Shown here one piece after another: positions 17,028-26,692 of a stretch of DNA of 64,000 nt (position 1 is the first letter of the stretch; the number at the start of each line of letters is the position of its first letter). The notes under the pieces were generated by a model, which saw only the letters and a program-made list of their open reading frames with translations, had not been told where the DNA came from and did no database searches. The stretch spans positions 1 through 64,000 of the forward strand of contig UBUL01000008.1 in NCBI GenBank assembly GCA_900468625.1, given 5' to 3'. The DNA comes from Hyphomicrobiales bacterium. Its GTDB lineage: Bacteria > Pseudomonadota > Alphaproteobacteria > Rhizobiales > Rhizobiaceae. A program made the translations under genes and the position numbers.

Positions 17028-18047
17028 TCAGCCGGATGGCCGGCGCGATCTTTCGCGCCATTCGAGCGGCGTCGTATCCGTGACGCGCCGGAACTCGCGA
17101 TTGAAGTTCGACTTAGTCTGAAAGCCGACATCGAACATGATTTCCGTCACCGGCTTTTCGGTCTGGACCAGCAGCGTGCAGGCCTCCGCGATCCGATACT
17201 CGTTGACATACTGCGAGACATTCTTGCCCGTTGCGCGGTTGATGGCGACGGAGATCTGCCGGGCAGGAATGGCGAGTTTGCGCGCCAGGCGGTCGAGATT
17301 GAGATCGACATCGCGATAGGCATGCCTGTCTTTCATCAACGCCTGCACGGCGTCAAGTGTCTGGGTGTCCTGAAGAATTTCAGGCGGCTGGACGGTCTCC
17401 ACCTTGTCGTTGGGGGCATGGCTGCGGCTGGCGGCGGCGGCGGCGATGGCGAGGATGGCCAATCCCACGAGATTTCCGAAGGTGATGACCTTCAGCGCAT
17501 ATTGGCCAGCAGCCCAGGCAAAGTCCAGCCAGATGAAGATATCCACCGCCGCCGACAGGATAAGAGCGCCGGCGGCAAAAAGGATGGCTCTGTAAGTCGG
17601 GACGGCATTTTCGAACGGCGCGAGGCGAAGCGCATCCGTGCCTGACCGCATGAGGAGCAGGATTGCCGCAGCATAGCCGATGTCGACAAGGACGATGGCG
17701 ATATCGATCGCATCGCGCCATATTGCGATCAGCACGATGATGAGGCCTGCCGGGAGCGCATGCAGGCAAATCTGCTGCAGCGAGGAAAGCGCGCTTTTGC
17801 GCGCCAGCCTGGAGACGCCGAGATAGGCAAGCGGCGGCACCATCGCGGCTGCGACCGGCATGACATACATGATAGGCTGAACGGCATAGCCCCATCGCAA
17901 TCCTGAAAGCGTGGACTGCAGTGCACTGAGGAGGATCAGCGCCTGGAAAGGCAAATTCGGCGCTGTTCCCGCGTCGCGGGTTCTGACCGCGACGAAGAGA
18001 ACAACGAGCAGGATGGCGACGACGAACGGAAGCGGGATGAAGAGCAT
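17028..18047 (-). CDS. Membrane-bound AraC-family transcriptional regulator
   Basis: The product is 339 residues from the ATG at 18047. The first about 215 residues form six or seven hydrophobic segments. The C-terminal 100 residues are an AraC DNA-binding domain: LDRLARKLAIPARQISVAIN is the first helix-turn-helix, and VTEIMFDVGFQTKSNFNREFRRVTDTTPLEWR the second. It lies 80 bp upstream of the adaptor gene in the same direction, so it may sense a membrane signal and control the exporter operon. Confidence 0.85.
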   Translation of the reverse strand: MLFIPLPFVVAILLVVLFVAVRTRDAGTAPNLPFQALILLSALQSTLSGLRWGYAVQPIMYVMPVAAAMVPPLAYLGVSRLARKSALSSLQQICLHALPAGLIIVLIAIWRDAIDIAIVLVDIGYAAAILLLMRSGTDALRLAPFENAVPTYRAILFAAGALILSAAVDIFIWLDFAWAAGQYALKVITFGNLVGLAILAIAAAAASRSHAPNDKVETVQPPEILQDTQTLDAVQALMKDRHAYRDVDLNLDRLARKLAIPARQISVAINRATGKNVSQYVNEYRIAEACTLLVQTEKPVTEIMFDVGFQTKSNFNREFRRVTDTTPLEWRERSRRPSG

Positions 18048-18277
18048 TGAGCGGTTCGAAGGGGTTGGCGGGCATGGTCTGCGGCCAATCATGCCCAAAG
18101 ACGTCCGAAGCCGCGACCTCAATCGCGTTCGAGGTCTCAAAATCCTGGGGGATGATGCTGTTCAGGCCAAGGCTGGTCAAGCGCAGTAGATGCAGTCTGC
18201 CTCGGCCTTTTCACACCACTCGAATGTCATCCTGAAACCGCTGCCGAAAAGATCGCATGGCTACGGCTGGCGTGATC

Positions 18278-19003
18278 TCAGGCGATCATGTAGCCGCCAT
18301 CGATCGGCATCGAGATGCCGTTCACCATGGCCGCAGCGTCGGAAAGCAGGAACAGAACCACCTCTGCAACCTCCGCCGGTTCGACAAACCGGCCGACCGG
18401 GATGCGGTCACGCATGGGCGCCGCCTTTTCGGGATCGCTCCAGGCCTTGACTGCCATCGGCGTCAACGTCACGGTCGGATGCACGCCGTTGACGCGAATG
18501 CCCTTCGGCGCCAATTCCTTGGCCATAACGCGCGTCAAGCCGTCGAGCCCTCCCTTCGAGGCGCAGTAGGCAGCGTGATCCGGTATGCCGATGAAGGCGG
18601 CGATGGAGGAGACGTTGACGATCGCACCGGGAAGGTTCTTGGAGATCAATGAACGCGCAAATTCCTGGGCGACGATCATCGGAGCGCGGGTGTTGACCGC
18701 ATGCAGTCGGTCGAAGGCTTCGACCGTAGTATCAAGGAACGACTGCAGCTCGGTCGTGCCTGCGCAGTTCACAAGATAATCCGCCGGAAGTGCTGCGATC
18801 GCTGCCTCCCGAGTTCTATCGGCGTCGGCAAGATCGACCTGAATGGCCTGGCAGCCGAGCTCGTCCTGCAAGGAAGCGACGTCCGCAGCGCTTCTGGTCA
18901 GCGCCACGACATGGGCACCGCGCTGCACGAGCATCTCGGCCGTCACCCGGCCGATACCCTTGCCCGCACCGGTGACGATTACTCTCTTGCCTTCGAAGCT
19001 CAT
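18278..19003 (-). CDS. SDR oxidoreductase, polyol/xylulose-reductase-like
   Basis: The product is 241 residues from the ATG at 19003, with AGGAGG upstream. The NAD(P)-binding motif is TGAGKGIG. NCAGT, NVSSIAAF with the catalytic Ser, and YCASK with Tyr and Lys follow. The C-terminal tail DGGYMIA is classic SDR. The overall sequence resembles dicarbonyl/L-xylulose reductases and bacterial polyol dehydrogenases. It is divergent from the sugar kinase operon, so it may supply or remove the ketose used there. The exact substrate is not readable from sequence. Confidence 0.85.
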   Translation of the reverse strand: MSFEGKRVIVTGAGKGIGRVTAEMLVQRGAHVVALTRSAADVASLQDELGCQAIQVDLADADRTREAAIAALPADYLVNCAGTTELQSFLDTTVEAFDRLHAVNTRAPMIVAQEFARSLISKNLPGAIVNVSSIAAFIGIPDHAAYCASKGGLDGLTRVMAKELAPKGIRVNGVHPTVTLTPMAVKAWSDPEKAAPMRDRIPVGRFVEPAEVAEVVLFLLSDAAAMVNGISMPIDGGYMIA

Positions 19004-19395
19004 CGGGACGTCCTCCTGCGATCTCCTGCCTATTGCTTGATCGAAGATGCGAATGCCGCGCGGGTCAATATGAAAATGCGATGTCCTCCGGTAAGCGAAC
19101 CGGATTTTTTCGGTTGAGGGCATGGAGGGGCATGGTGGCCCGTTCAGCTTCACTACGTCCGCACGGCCGATCCATAGCCGCCGCAGCGAAGGGTCGCGGG
19201 CGGAAGCCTCTGGAATCATGCTTGAATTCATCGCAGATACAGAAAACGTCCGTCAAGGGAAACGGAGCCCTGGTCGGCCGTCAAAGACCGCATATATGTT
19301 CCACCGGTGCTTCTTTTCGCTGGAAAACGAAGTGCCTTGCGGTGAGGATAGCGCGCAGCGGTTTGAGAATCACAAATACCGAAAGAAGGATTGCA
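19004..19395. promoter_or_regulatory. Divergent promoter region of the polyol locus
   Basis: A 392-bp gap between the minus-strand SDR and the plus-strand kinase operon. It contains no gene. No clear palindromic operator was identified, and no regulator gene is adjacent. Confidence 0.4.
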
Positions 19396-20373
19396 ATGAG
19401 TTCAGCCCTGGCCCCCGACCAGCTCGGCCCGACAGTCTGCGTCGGGGAAATCCTTGTGGAAATCGTCGCTACGACGGTCGGTGATGGTTTCAGGGAGGCA
19501 CAGCCGCTTATCGGGCCTTTTGCGAGCGGCGCGCCGGCGATCTTCATTTCCCAGTGCGGACGGCTCGGGGGGCGCGCGGCAATGATCGGCGCCGTCGGTG
19601 CTGACGATTTCGGCCAGGTAAACCTCGAAAGGCTCAGGGGCGACGGCGTCGATATCTCTGCCGTTTCAGTCGATCCGGACTATCCGACGGGCAGCGCCTT
19701 CGTCCGCTACCGCAAGGATGGATCTCGCGACTTCGTCTACAATATCGCGACGTCGGCGGCCGCGCGCTTCGGCTGGAGCCATGGCGTCAACAATCTTGTC
19801 CATCGCGCCGGGCACCTGCATGTCATGGGCTCGGCGCTGTCGGTCCCGAGCGCGCGCGCGGTGATCGATAAGGCCGCCGGCGTCGTCAAGGCCCGGGGTG
19901 GCACGCTTTCGGTCGATCCGAACATTCGCAAGGAACTCAAGCTCGACGAGGCCACCGAACGGCGGTTTGCCGAGCTCATCGCTGCCGCCGATCTGTTGCT
20001 GCCATCCGGTGAGGAGCTTGAGCGTGCGGCTGGCGTCGAGGGCGAGACCAATGCGATCCGCCGCCTGTTCGAGATCGGGGTCAAGGAGATCGTGCTGAAG
20101 CGCGGGGCAGACGGCGCCACCTACTATGGCAGGCAGGGCGAGCGCATCGACGCTCCCGCTTTCATCGTCAGAGAGGTCGATCCCACCGGCGCCGGCGATT
20201 GCTTTGGCGGTGCTTATCTCACATGCCGGCGTCTGGGCATGCCGCCGAAGGACGCCCTGACCTATGCGGCTGCAGCCGGTGCGCGCAATGTCACCGTCGT
20301 CGGCCCGATGGAGGGCGCCGGCACCAGGGAACAGCTCGACGCGTTCATCGCAGCCACGCAAAGGCATTCCTGA
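19396..20373 (+). CDS. PfkB-family sugar kinase, probable D-tagatose kinase
   Basis: The product is 325 residues from the ATG at 19396, with AGAAGGA just upstream; the frame is open to 19033 but that part is not protein-like. The PfkB anion-hole/catalytic motif is DPTGAGDCFGGAY, with the catalytic Asp. The N-terminal GRLGGRAAMIGAVGADDFG is the sugar-binding signature. Its stop overlaps the start of the COG4573 gene. In Agrobacterium a kinase beside a COG4573 epimerase phosphorylates D-tagatose to tagatose 6-phosphate in galactitol catabolism. The same role is inferred here from context. Confidence 0.8.
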   Translation: MSSALAPDQLGPTVCVGEILVEIVATTVGDGFREAQPLIGPFASGAPAIFISQCGRLGGRAAMIGAVGADDFGQVNLERLRGDGVDISAVSVDPDYPTGSAFVRYRKDGSRDFVYNIATSAAARFGWSHGVNNLVHRAGHLHVMGSALSVPSARAVIDKAAGVVKARGGTLSVDPNIRKELKLDEATERRFAELIAAADLLLPSGEELERAAGVEGETNAIRRLFEIGVKEIVLKRGADGATYYGRQGERIDAPAFIVREVDPTGAGDCFGGAYLTCRRLGMPPKDALTYAAAAGARNVTVVGPMEGAGTREQLDAFIAATQRHS

Positions 20374-21650
20374 TGCAGATCCATCTTGGTAAACTGGCCA
20401 CGCTCAGGGCCGAAGGCCGGCCGATGGGGATCACGTCCGTATGCTCGGCACATCCGCTCGTGCTCAGGGCCGCACTCCGGCATGGGCGCCTGCATTCAAG
20501 CACGGTGCTGATCGAGGCAACCTGCAATCAGGTCAACCACCTGGGCGGCTACACGGGCATGACGCCGAGCGATTTTGTCGCCTTGGTTCGGAGCATCGCG
20601 AAAGAGGAGGATTGCCCAGGAGAGCTGATCGTCCTGGGCGGCGACCATCTCGGGCCAAATCCCTGGCGGGATCGCCCGGCCGAAGAGGCCATGGCCGAGG
20701 CGGAAAAAATGATGGCTGCCTATGTAGAGGCCGGCTTTCGAAAGATCCATCTGGATGCGTCGATGGGCTGCAAAGGCGAGCCGATAGCGCTTGACGACGA
20801 GACGACGGCCCATCGCGCTGCACGTCTCGCTGCCGTGGCAGAGGCTGCGGCGGCGAAGAGCGGGGGTGCCATGCCGGTCTATGTGATCGGCACGGAAGTT
20901 CCGCCGCCGGGAGGCGCCGATCATGCTTTGACCGCCATCGAACCGACAGCCGCTTCGGCGGCGCGCAGGACGATCGACGTCCATCGCCGCGTGTTTGAGC
21001 AGGCCGGATTGCAGGAGGCGTTCGCGCGTGCCATCGGGCTGGTCGTCCAGCCAGGCGTCGAGTTCGGCAATCGCAACGTCATCCTCTATGATCGCAGCAA
21101 GATCGACGAACTGAAATCGGTGCTTGTCGAGGAACCCCAATTCGTTTTCGAAGCCCATTCGACGGATTACCAAGGCACAGTGCCTTTGACAGCTCTTGTC
21201 GAGGATGGGTTTCCCATTCTGAAGGTCGGCCCCGAGCTGACCTTCGTGTTGCGCGAAGCGCTTTATGGGCTGGATCTCATCGCTTCCGATCTCGTGCCGG
21301 ACTATGGCGAGCGGCCGCTTTACGCCGCGATGGAGGCGCTGATGCGTGCGCATCCGAAAAACTGGAGCCAGCACTATCATGGAACGGCGGGGGAGAAGCG
21401 CTGGCTGCGGCACTACTCGCTGTCCGACCGCATCCGCTACTATTGGACCTCGGCGGAAGCTCAATCCGCCGTCGAGAAATTATGCGATGCGCTGCGCGGG
21501 CAGACCGTACCGCTTTCGCTGTTCTGGCAGCATATGCCGGCTGCTCGGCACTTCGCCGATATGCCGCTGGACCCGGAGCAGATCCTGATATGGCGGGTCA
21601 CCCGCAGCCTTGCGGATTATCACGCGGCCTGTGGTGCCGGAAAGCGATAG
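20373..21650 (+). CDS. COG4573 (GatZ/KbaZ) family, probable D-tagatose-6-phosphate 4-epimerase
   Basis: The 425-residue protein begins MQIHLGKLATLRAEGRP, followed by GITSVCSAHP, LIEATCNQVNHLGGYTGM, LGGDHLGPNPW and HLDASMGCKG. These are the conserved TIM-barrel motifs of GatZ/KbaZ. GatZ was long called a non-catalytic subunit of tagatose-bisphosphate aldolase. COG4573 proteins paired with a PfkB kinase have been shown to epimerise ketohexose 6-phosphates at C4, giving fructose 6-phosphate. No GatY/KbaY aldolase subunit lies nearby, which favours the epimerase reading. TGATG overlap with the kinase indicates one operon. Confidence 0.85.
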   Translation: MQIHLGKLATLRAEGRPMGITSVCSAHPLVLRAALRHGRLHSSTVLIEATCNQVNHLGGYTGMTPSDFVALVRSIAKEEDCPGELIVLGGDHLGPNPWRDRPAEEAMAEAEKMMAAYVEAGFRKIHLDASMGCKGEPIALDDETTAHRAARLAAVAEAAAAKSGGAMPVYVIGTEVPPPGGADHALTAIEPTAASAARRTIDVHRRVFEQAGLQEAFARAIGLVVQPGVEFGNRNVILYDRSKIDELKSVLVEEPQFVFEAHSTDYQGTVPLTALVEDGFPILKVGPELTFVLREALYGLDLIASDLVPDYGERPLYAAMEALMRAHPKNWSQHYHGTAGEKRWLRHYSLSDRIRYYWTSAEAQSAVEKLCDALRGQTVPLSLFWQHMPAARHFADMPLDPEQILIWRVTRSLADYHAACGAGKR

Positions 21651-21673
21651 CTGTTCAATCGAAGGAGGAGAGG

Positions 21674-22399
21674 ATGGACGAACTGAAGGGAAAAGTGGCC
21701 GCGGTGACCGGGGCGGCGTCAGGCATTGGGCTGGCCTCGACGGAGGCGATGATTGCGGCGGGGGCAAAGGTCGTTCTCGTCGATCGGGACGAGAAGGCCT
21801 TGCGATCGGTATGCGCGCGCCTGGGCGACCGAGCCGTTCCGCTTACCGTCGATCTGCTGGATGCCAGGCAATGCGCCTCGCTGCTGGACGACGTTCTCAC
21901 GAAGGTCGATCACCTCGATATTCTCCATGCGAATGCCGGCACCTATATCGGCGGTGACCTCGTGGATGCCGATCTCGATGCCATCGACAGGATGCTTAAT
22001 CTCAACGTCAATGTCGTCATCAAGAATGTCAGAACCGTCGCGCCGCACATGATCGAGCGCGGCTCGGGCGATATCATCATCACGAGTTCCGTTGCGGGGC
22101 ATTCGCCGGTGCCATGGGAGCCCGTCTACTCGCCCTCGAAATGGGCGATGACTTGCTTCGTACAGACCATGCGGCGCCAGCTTCTGAGGAGCGGAGTTCG
22201 CGTCGGTTCGGTTTCTCCGGGCCCCGTGATCAGCGCCCTGCTTGCGGATTGGCCGGAGGAAAACCTGCGGAAGGCCAAGGAAGCCGGCGCCTTGATCGAG
22301 CCCAAGGAAGTCGCCGATGCCGTCATGTTCATGCTGACGCGTCCGCGCAACGTGACGATCCGCGATGTCGTGGTTCTGCCGAGCGCTTTCGACATCTGA
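21674..22399 (+). CDS. SDR oxidoreductase, ribitol 2-dehydrogenase-like
   Basis: The product is 241 residues from the ATG at 21674, with GAAGGAGGAG upstream. The cofactor motif is TGAASGIG, with Asp after the second strand (VLVDRD) favouring NAD. HANAGTYIGGDLVDAD, TSSVAGHSPVPWEPVYSPSKW (split here, catalytic Tyr and Lys in YSPSK) and RVGSVSPGPVISALLADWP match ribitol-dehydrogenase-type SDRs. It is the third gene of the kinase operon, 23 bp after the COG4573 gene. It probably oxidises the polyol, for example galactitol or a pentitol, to the ketose that the kinase uses. Confidence 0.85.
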   Translation: MDELKGKVAAVTGAASGIGLASTEAMIAAGAKVVLVDRDEKALRSVCARLGDRAVPLTVDLLDARQCASLLDDVLTKVDHLDILHANAGTYIGGDLVDADLDAIDRMLNLNVNVVIKNVRTVAPHMIERGSGDIIITSSVAGHSPVPWEPVYSPSKWAMTCFVQTMRRQLLRSGVRVGSVSPGPVISALLADWPEENLRKAKEAGALIEPKEVADAVMFMLTRPRNVTIRDVVVLPSAFDI

Positions 22400-22912
22400 G
22401 GGGCGGCGAAAACTCCCGCAAGGGCAGCATGGGAATGCCTGACCGTGTTCCCTGCGTGCGGCTGCGGCCAGTCGCCGTTCACAGTGTCCGTCCTGCCGCA
22501 TGAACTTGCGACCGAGGGCGGATTCAAGCGATCCGATACTGGACGGATCCTTGATCTTGCCCTTGATGCGTCCGCGTCGATTCCGCCCGCAAGCTGCGGC
22601 AGGATGCCGAAACACCGTCGCAATGGGCAGCCTGGGGCCATGGCTTGGCCAACTCTCAGGCACGATGCGGCGAACTTTTCCTCGGCAGATCGGCGCAGGT
22701 CCCTGCGGATATTGCAAACGGTTCCGGCGGTGGCGATGCAACCACTTCGAGTTTGTCATCGTTAAGCTGCCGCAACCTTGATGTCGCAGATGATCTGGAT
22801 ATTCTACCAGATTAGGTAGTACGCTTTCCGCATCGCAATACCGTCACGGGATTCTTGGTCGCCTTTGGACCCGAGATCCACCCGTTAAGGAAACGATAAA
22901 CAGGTAGTTGTC
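22400..22912. other. 513-bp gene-free region
   Basis: The region contains open frames without ribosome sites or recognisable sequence, and an AT-rich segment near 22790-22830 that could be the cfa promoter. No repeats were seen. Confidence 0.4.
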
Positions 22913-24253
22913 ATGTTCCTAGAAGCAGCTCTTTCCCGCCTGATCAAAATCGGAACGCTCACGGTCACTTTTCCTGATGGTTCCACACGCATTTTCGGCA
23001 CCGGGTCCGAACCGCGCGCCGCAATGAAAATCAAGACCGCCCGCGCCAAGCGCCGTCTGCTCCTCAATCCGGCCTTGGGGCTGGGTGAGGCCTATATGGA
23101 CGGCGAAGTCGAGCCGGGATCCGGCGATCTCTATGATATGGTGGATTTGCTTGCCCTCAATATGATGGAAGGCGGGAGCCATCCTTTTGAGAAACTGATG
23201 GAAAAGGTTCGCTGGCTGCGCCGAAATCTCGATCAGTTGAATTTCGCGAAGCGATCGAAGCGCAACGTCGCGCATCACTACGATCTGGACGCGCGTCTCT
23301 ATTCGCTGATGCTGGATGAGGACAGGCAATATTCCTGCGCCTATTTCCCCGTCGGCGACGAAACGCTTGAAGAGGCGCAACTCAAGAAGAAGCGGCATAT
23401 CGCGTCGAAGCTGATGCTCGATCGTCCGGGTCTTGAGGTGCTGGACATCGGCTGCGGCTGGGGCGGCATGGCACTTTATCTCGCCAAGGAATTCGGCGCG
23501 CGAGTGACGGGTCTGACCCTTTCGGAGGAGCAGTTGCTGGCTGCAAAGGCCCGCGCAAAGGATGCCGGCCTGGATCATATGGTCACGTTCGAGCTTTTGG
23601 ACTATCGTTCCTGGACGCGTCCGGTCGACCGCATCGTCTCCGTCGGCATGTTCGAGCATGTGGGCATCAACCATTACAAGACCTTTTTCGACAAGATCCG
23701 CTCCGTGCTCAAGGAGGACGGCGTTGCGCTCATCCATGCGATCGGCCGGGCCGACGGCCCTGGGAGCACGAATCCATGGATTGCGAAATATATCTTTCCC
23801 GGCGGCTATTCGCCGGCGGTCTCCGAAGTTCTGTCCGTGGTCGAGAAATCCGGTCTCTGGACGACCGACATCGAAATTCTGCGTCTCCATTATGCCAAGA
23901 CGCTGGAGCAGTGGCGGGATCGCTTCACGAAGAACAGGAGCACTCTGGCTGAGCTCTACGACGAGCGATTCTGCCGGATGTTTGAATTCTATCTGGTCGG
24001 GTCCGAGCTTGCCTTCCGTCGCATGGGGCACATGAACTGGCAGTTGCAATTGACGAAGAATGTCTCGGCTCTGCCGCTTGCGCGTGACTATATGGTGGAT
24101 ATCGAGCGGGCACGCGCAGCTATTGCCGAGCAGGGGAAAGCGCAGCCGATTGAAGTCGCAAGTGTGCGGGTGAGACGGGATCTGACCTTGCATGACGAGC
24201 GCAAATCCCGTCAGCAGGGACAATCCGGCAGTGAAACCTCGCAAAACCTCTAG
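22913..24253 (+). CDS. cfa: Cyclopropane-fatty-acyl-phospholipid synthase
   Basis: The 446-residue protein transfers methylene from S-adenosylmethionine to unsaturated phospholipid acyl chains at the inner membrane. The N-terminal lipid-binding part contains LGLGEAYMDGEVE. KRNVAHHYDLDARLYSLML and YSCAYF are family marks. The SAM motif is VLDIGCGWGGMALYLA, then GLTLSEEQ and VSVGMFEHVG. The C-terminal EILRLHYAKTLEQWRDRF is characteristic. Rhizobia carry several cfa copies linked to acid and stationary-phase survival. The last about 40 residues are variable. Confidence 0.93.
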   Translation: MFLEAALSRLIKIGTLTVTFPDGSTRIFGTGSEPRAAMKIKTARAKRRLLLNPALGLGEAYMDGEVEPGSGDLYDMVDLLALNMMEGGSHPFEKLMEKVRWLRRNLDQLNFAKRSKRNVAHHYDLDARLYSLMLDEDRQYSCAYFPVGDETLEEAQLKKKRHIASKLMLDRPGLEVLDIGCGWGGMALYLAKEFGARVTGLTLSEEQLLAAKARAKDAGLDHMVTFELLDYRSWTRPVDRIVSVGMFEHVGINHYKTFFDKIRSVLKEDGVALIHAIGRADGPGSTNPWIAKYIFPGGYSPAVSEVLSVVEKSGLWTTDIEILRLHYAKTLEQWRDRFTKNRSTLAELYDERFCRMFEFYLVGSELAFRRMGHMNWQLQLTKNVSALPLARDYMVDIERARAAIAEQGKAQPIEVASVRVRRDLTLHDERKSRQQGQSGSETSQNL

Positions 24254-24422
24254 AGACGGGATCCGCTCTATGGCCAACATTGCCGTTTAGAGCGTGATGT
24301 CGAAAAATGTAAGGGTATTTCGGACGACATCCACCTTGGCAATCTGCGTGTAATGTAGCCGCAATCTTTGGCTGTCAGTGGGGGCGAAGGATGGCAATGG
24401 CCGTCCTTTTGGGGAAAAGTCA

Positions 24423-25097
24423 TTGCGAATTCTGCTTCTTGAGGATGAGCCCGAAATGGCGCGTGCGCTGCTTGAAGCGTTGCGGCGCCGCGATGTGCTC
24501 GCCGACCACGTCCGCACGATTGCGGATGCCGATGCCATGGCCCGCGCCGGGAGCTATGATGTCCTTGTGCTCGATCGCCGCTTACCTGACGGCGAAGGGC
24601 TGGATCTCGTTGCGGCATTGCGCCAACGCAAGCACCCCGTGCCGATCCTCGTGCTGACCGCGCTCGGCGGCGTCGACCACCGTGTGGACGGGCTCGACAG
24701 CGGCGCGGACGACTACCTTGCCAAGCCCTTTGCGATCGAGGAACTGCTCGCCCGATTGCGAGCGCTCCAGAGAAGAGGGCCGGCGGTTTCCGACAGATAT
24801 CTGAATTTCGGCAATCTGAGCGTCGATCCGAAAACCAGCGAGATTTCCGTTGGCGGCTCCTTCATCGAATTTCCCCGCCGTGAATATCTCGTGCTGGAGA
24901 CGCTGATGCGCCGTCCGAACCGTATCGTGACACGGCCGAGCCTGACCGAGGCGGTTTATGCGCTTGAGGACGAGATCGGATCGAACGCCCTGGACGCGCA
25001 CATCTCGCGCATTCGAAAGAAGCTGTTTCTGGCCGAGGCCACCGTCGAAATAAGGGCCGTGCGCAATATCGGCTATCTGATCCGGGCGAAGGCATGA
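24423..25097 (+). CDS. OmpR-family response regulator
   Basis: The product is 224 residues if started at TTG 24423, so that it begins LRILLLEDEPEMA; an in-frame ATG at 24378 is also possible. The receiver domain has acidic pair EDE, phospho-acceptor Asp in DVLVLDRRLPDG, Thr in LTALGG, and Lys in LAKPF. The C-terminal winged helix ends in the recognition helix region LDAHISRIRKKL and RNIGYLI. Its stop overlaps the kinase start by 4 bases. Target genes are unknown; cfa upstream is a candidate by position. Confidence 0.9.
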   Translation: MRILLLEDEPEMARALLEALRRRDVLADHVRTIADADAMARAGSYDVLVLDRRLPDGEGLDLVAALRQRKHPVPILVLTALGGVDHRVDGLDSGADDYLAKPFAIEELLARLRALQRRGPAVSDRYLNFGNLSVDPKTSEISVGGSFIEFPRREYLVLETLMRRPNRIVTRPSLTEAVYALEDEIGSNALDAHISRIRKKLFLAEATVEIRAVRNIGYLIRAKA

Positions 25098-26545
25098 ACC
25101 CGGAGCGCAGCCGATCGCTACGTTGGGGGCTGATAAAGCGCCTGATCGTCTTGCAGGCCTCTCTCCTCCTCCTCTTCTTCGTCCTTCTCGTCGGCTGGAT
25201 CTGGATCATCGATCCGGAGCTGGAAGATGCCAATGAAGAAGCGGTTCGTGTCGTCGCTCAGCAGGTAACGAGAGACGATGACGGGCAGCTGCAGGTGGCC
25301 GAGACGCAGGAGGTGGTAGAGCTGAAGCGGCGCTATCCCGAACTCTGGTTCATAATCCGGGACAACAAGGGGATACTCTTTCAATATGGAGAGGCACCGG
25401 CGGCCGCGCTCAACGAGAGCTTTCCCTGGACGATCGATCGGGCGAGGGTGGAGGCTGGCAATGGCGCGCATGCCACGGTCGAAAATCGAGAAACGTCCGC
25501 CGGCAGACTACAGATCTTGGCGGCTACCGAACGCGGCTTTGATAATGACGGCTTGAATGTATGGATCAATATGCGCGTCGACGTCGCCAAAGGTCCCCAT
25601 GGCGAAATCCGATGGCTCAACGTATTGCCGGCGCTCGCATTCGTCATCCTGATCGGCGTGGTTCCGATACTGGCGCTCACCGGCGCGGCGACCCTGCTGG
25701 TAACGCCCCGTGCCGTCGGGCGGTCGCTGAGCGGGCTGGTGGAAACGGCGATGCAGGCGCAGGCGATCGACTTCGATAGCCGTTCCGCCCGCCTTGATCG
25801 TTCGAAGGTGCCGACCGAGATCATCCCTCTCGTGGATGCGTTCAACCATGCCCTTTCCAAGCTCGACGAAGGATATAACAGGCACAATCGCTTCCTTGCC
25901 GATGCCGCACATGAGTTGCGGACGCCGATTGCGATTGCACGGACGCGGGCGGATCTTTTGCCCGAAGTCGAAGTCAGTCGGCAGCTTCGCAACGATATCG
26001 ACCGTCTTTCCCGGCTCGCTCATCAGCTGCTGGAGATGCAGGCCATCGGCGCCGTCGAATTGCGGGCGGAGAAGAAAGATTTGAATATGGTGGTGGAAGG
26101 TATCGCCGCCGATCTCGCGCCGATCGCGATGGACGCCGGCTATGATTTCGACTTCGAGCCGAGCCCCGAGGAAGCAATATTCGTGATCCGGACGTCGACG
26201 ATCGAAATGGCGGTCGTCAATCTGATACGAAACGCGATCGATCACGCCGGGGGGAAGGGGACGATCGTCGTTCGCGTTGGCGCCACGGGCACGATCGATG
26301 TCTGCGACGAAGGTCCGGGCATACCGCCATCGGAGCGTGATCGTGTCTTCGAGCCATTTCGCCGCATCAATGCCGGTTCGTCCGGCGCGGGTCTGGGGTT
26401 GAATCTGGTCAGGAAGGCAGCCGAACTTCACGGCGGGCGGGTTTCATTCCCGGACACCGGCCGCGGCTTTTGCGTGCGGCTGCTGATCGGTTCCATACCG
26501 CCCTCGGTCGTGGTCGCAGACATGGGCTGGCGTCAAAAACCGTAA
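25094..26545 (+). CDS. Sensor histidine kinase
   Basis: The 483-residue protein has two membrane spans (about residues 18-38 and 178-205) around a periplasmic sensor domain of about 140 residues, then a HAMP-like linker. The dimerisation/phosphoacceptor motif is AAHELRTPIAIARTRADLL. The N box is VVNLIRNAIDHA, the G1 box VCDEGPGIP, and the G2 box SSGAGLGLNLV. It pairs with the response regulator upstream through a 4-base overlap. The sensor domain has no recognised ligand motif. Confidence 0.92.
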   Translation: MNPERSRSLRWGLIKRLIVLQASLLLLFFVLLVGWIWIIDPELEDANEEAVRVVAQQVTRDDDGQLQVAETQEVVELKRRYPELWFIIRDNKGILFQYGEAPAAALNESFPWTIDRARVEAGNGAHATVENRETSAGRLQILAATERGFDNDGLNVWINMRVDVAKGPHGEIRWLNVLPALAFVILIGVVPILALTGAATLLVTPRAVGRSLSGLVETAMQAQAIDFDSRSARLDRSKVPTEIIPLVDAFNHALSKLDEGYNRHNRFLADAAHELRTPIAIARTRADLLPEVEVSRQLRNDIDRLSRLAHQLLEMQAIGAVELRAEKKDLNMVVEGIAADLAPIAMDAGYDFDFEPSPEEAIFVIRTSTIEMAVVNLIRNAIDHAGGKGTIVVRVGATGTIDVCDEGPGIPPSERDRVFEPFRRINAGSSGAGLGLNLVRKAAELHGGRVSFPDTGRGFCVRLLIGSIPPSVVVADMGWRQKP

Positions 26546-26692
26546 GCATCTGCCTGAAAGCATGCGGCGGGTATTGCTGCACAAAATCCTGAAAGTGTTT
26601 TCGTTTTCCCAAGCGGTCATGGCTTGGATATTCGATTTTCCGAAGCCGGGTTCCCTGATAGGTTCCGCGCAAACACATCAACAGGATAAGGC

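Noticed and set aside
22919..24280. Long open frame antisense to cfa
   Set aside because: It is the reverse frame of a clear Cfa gene, with His/Arg-rich shadow composition. GC-rich coding DNA often leaves such frames open.
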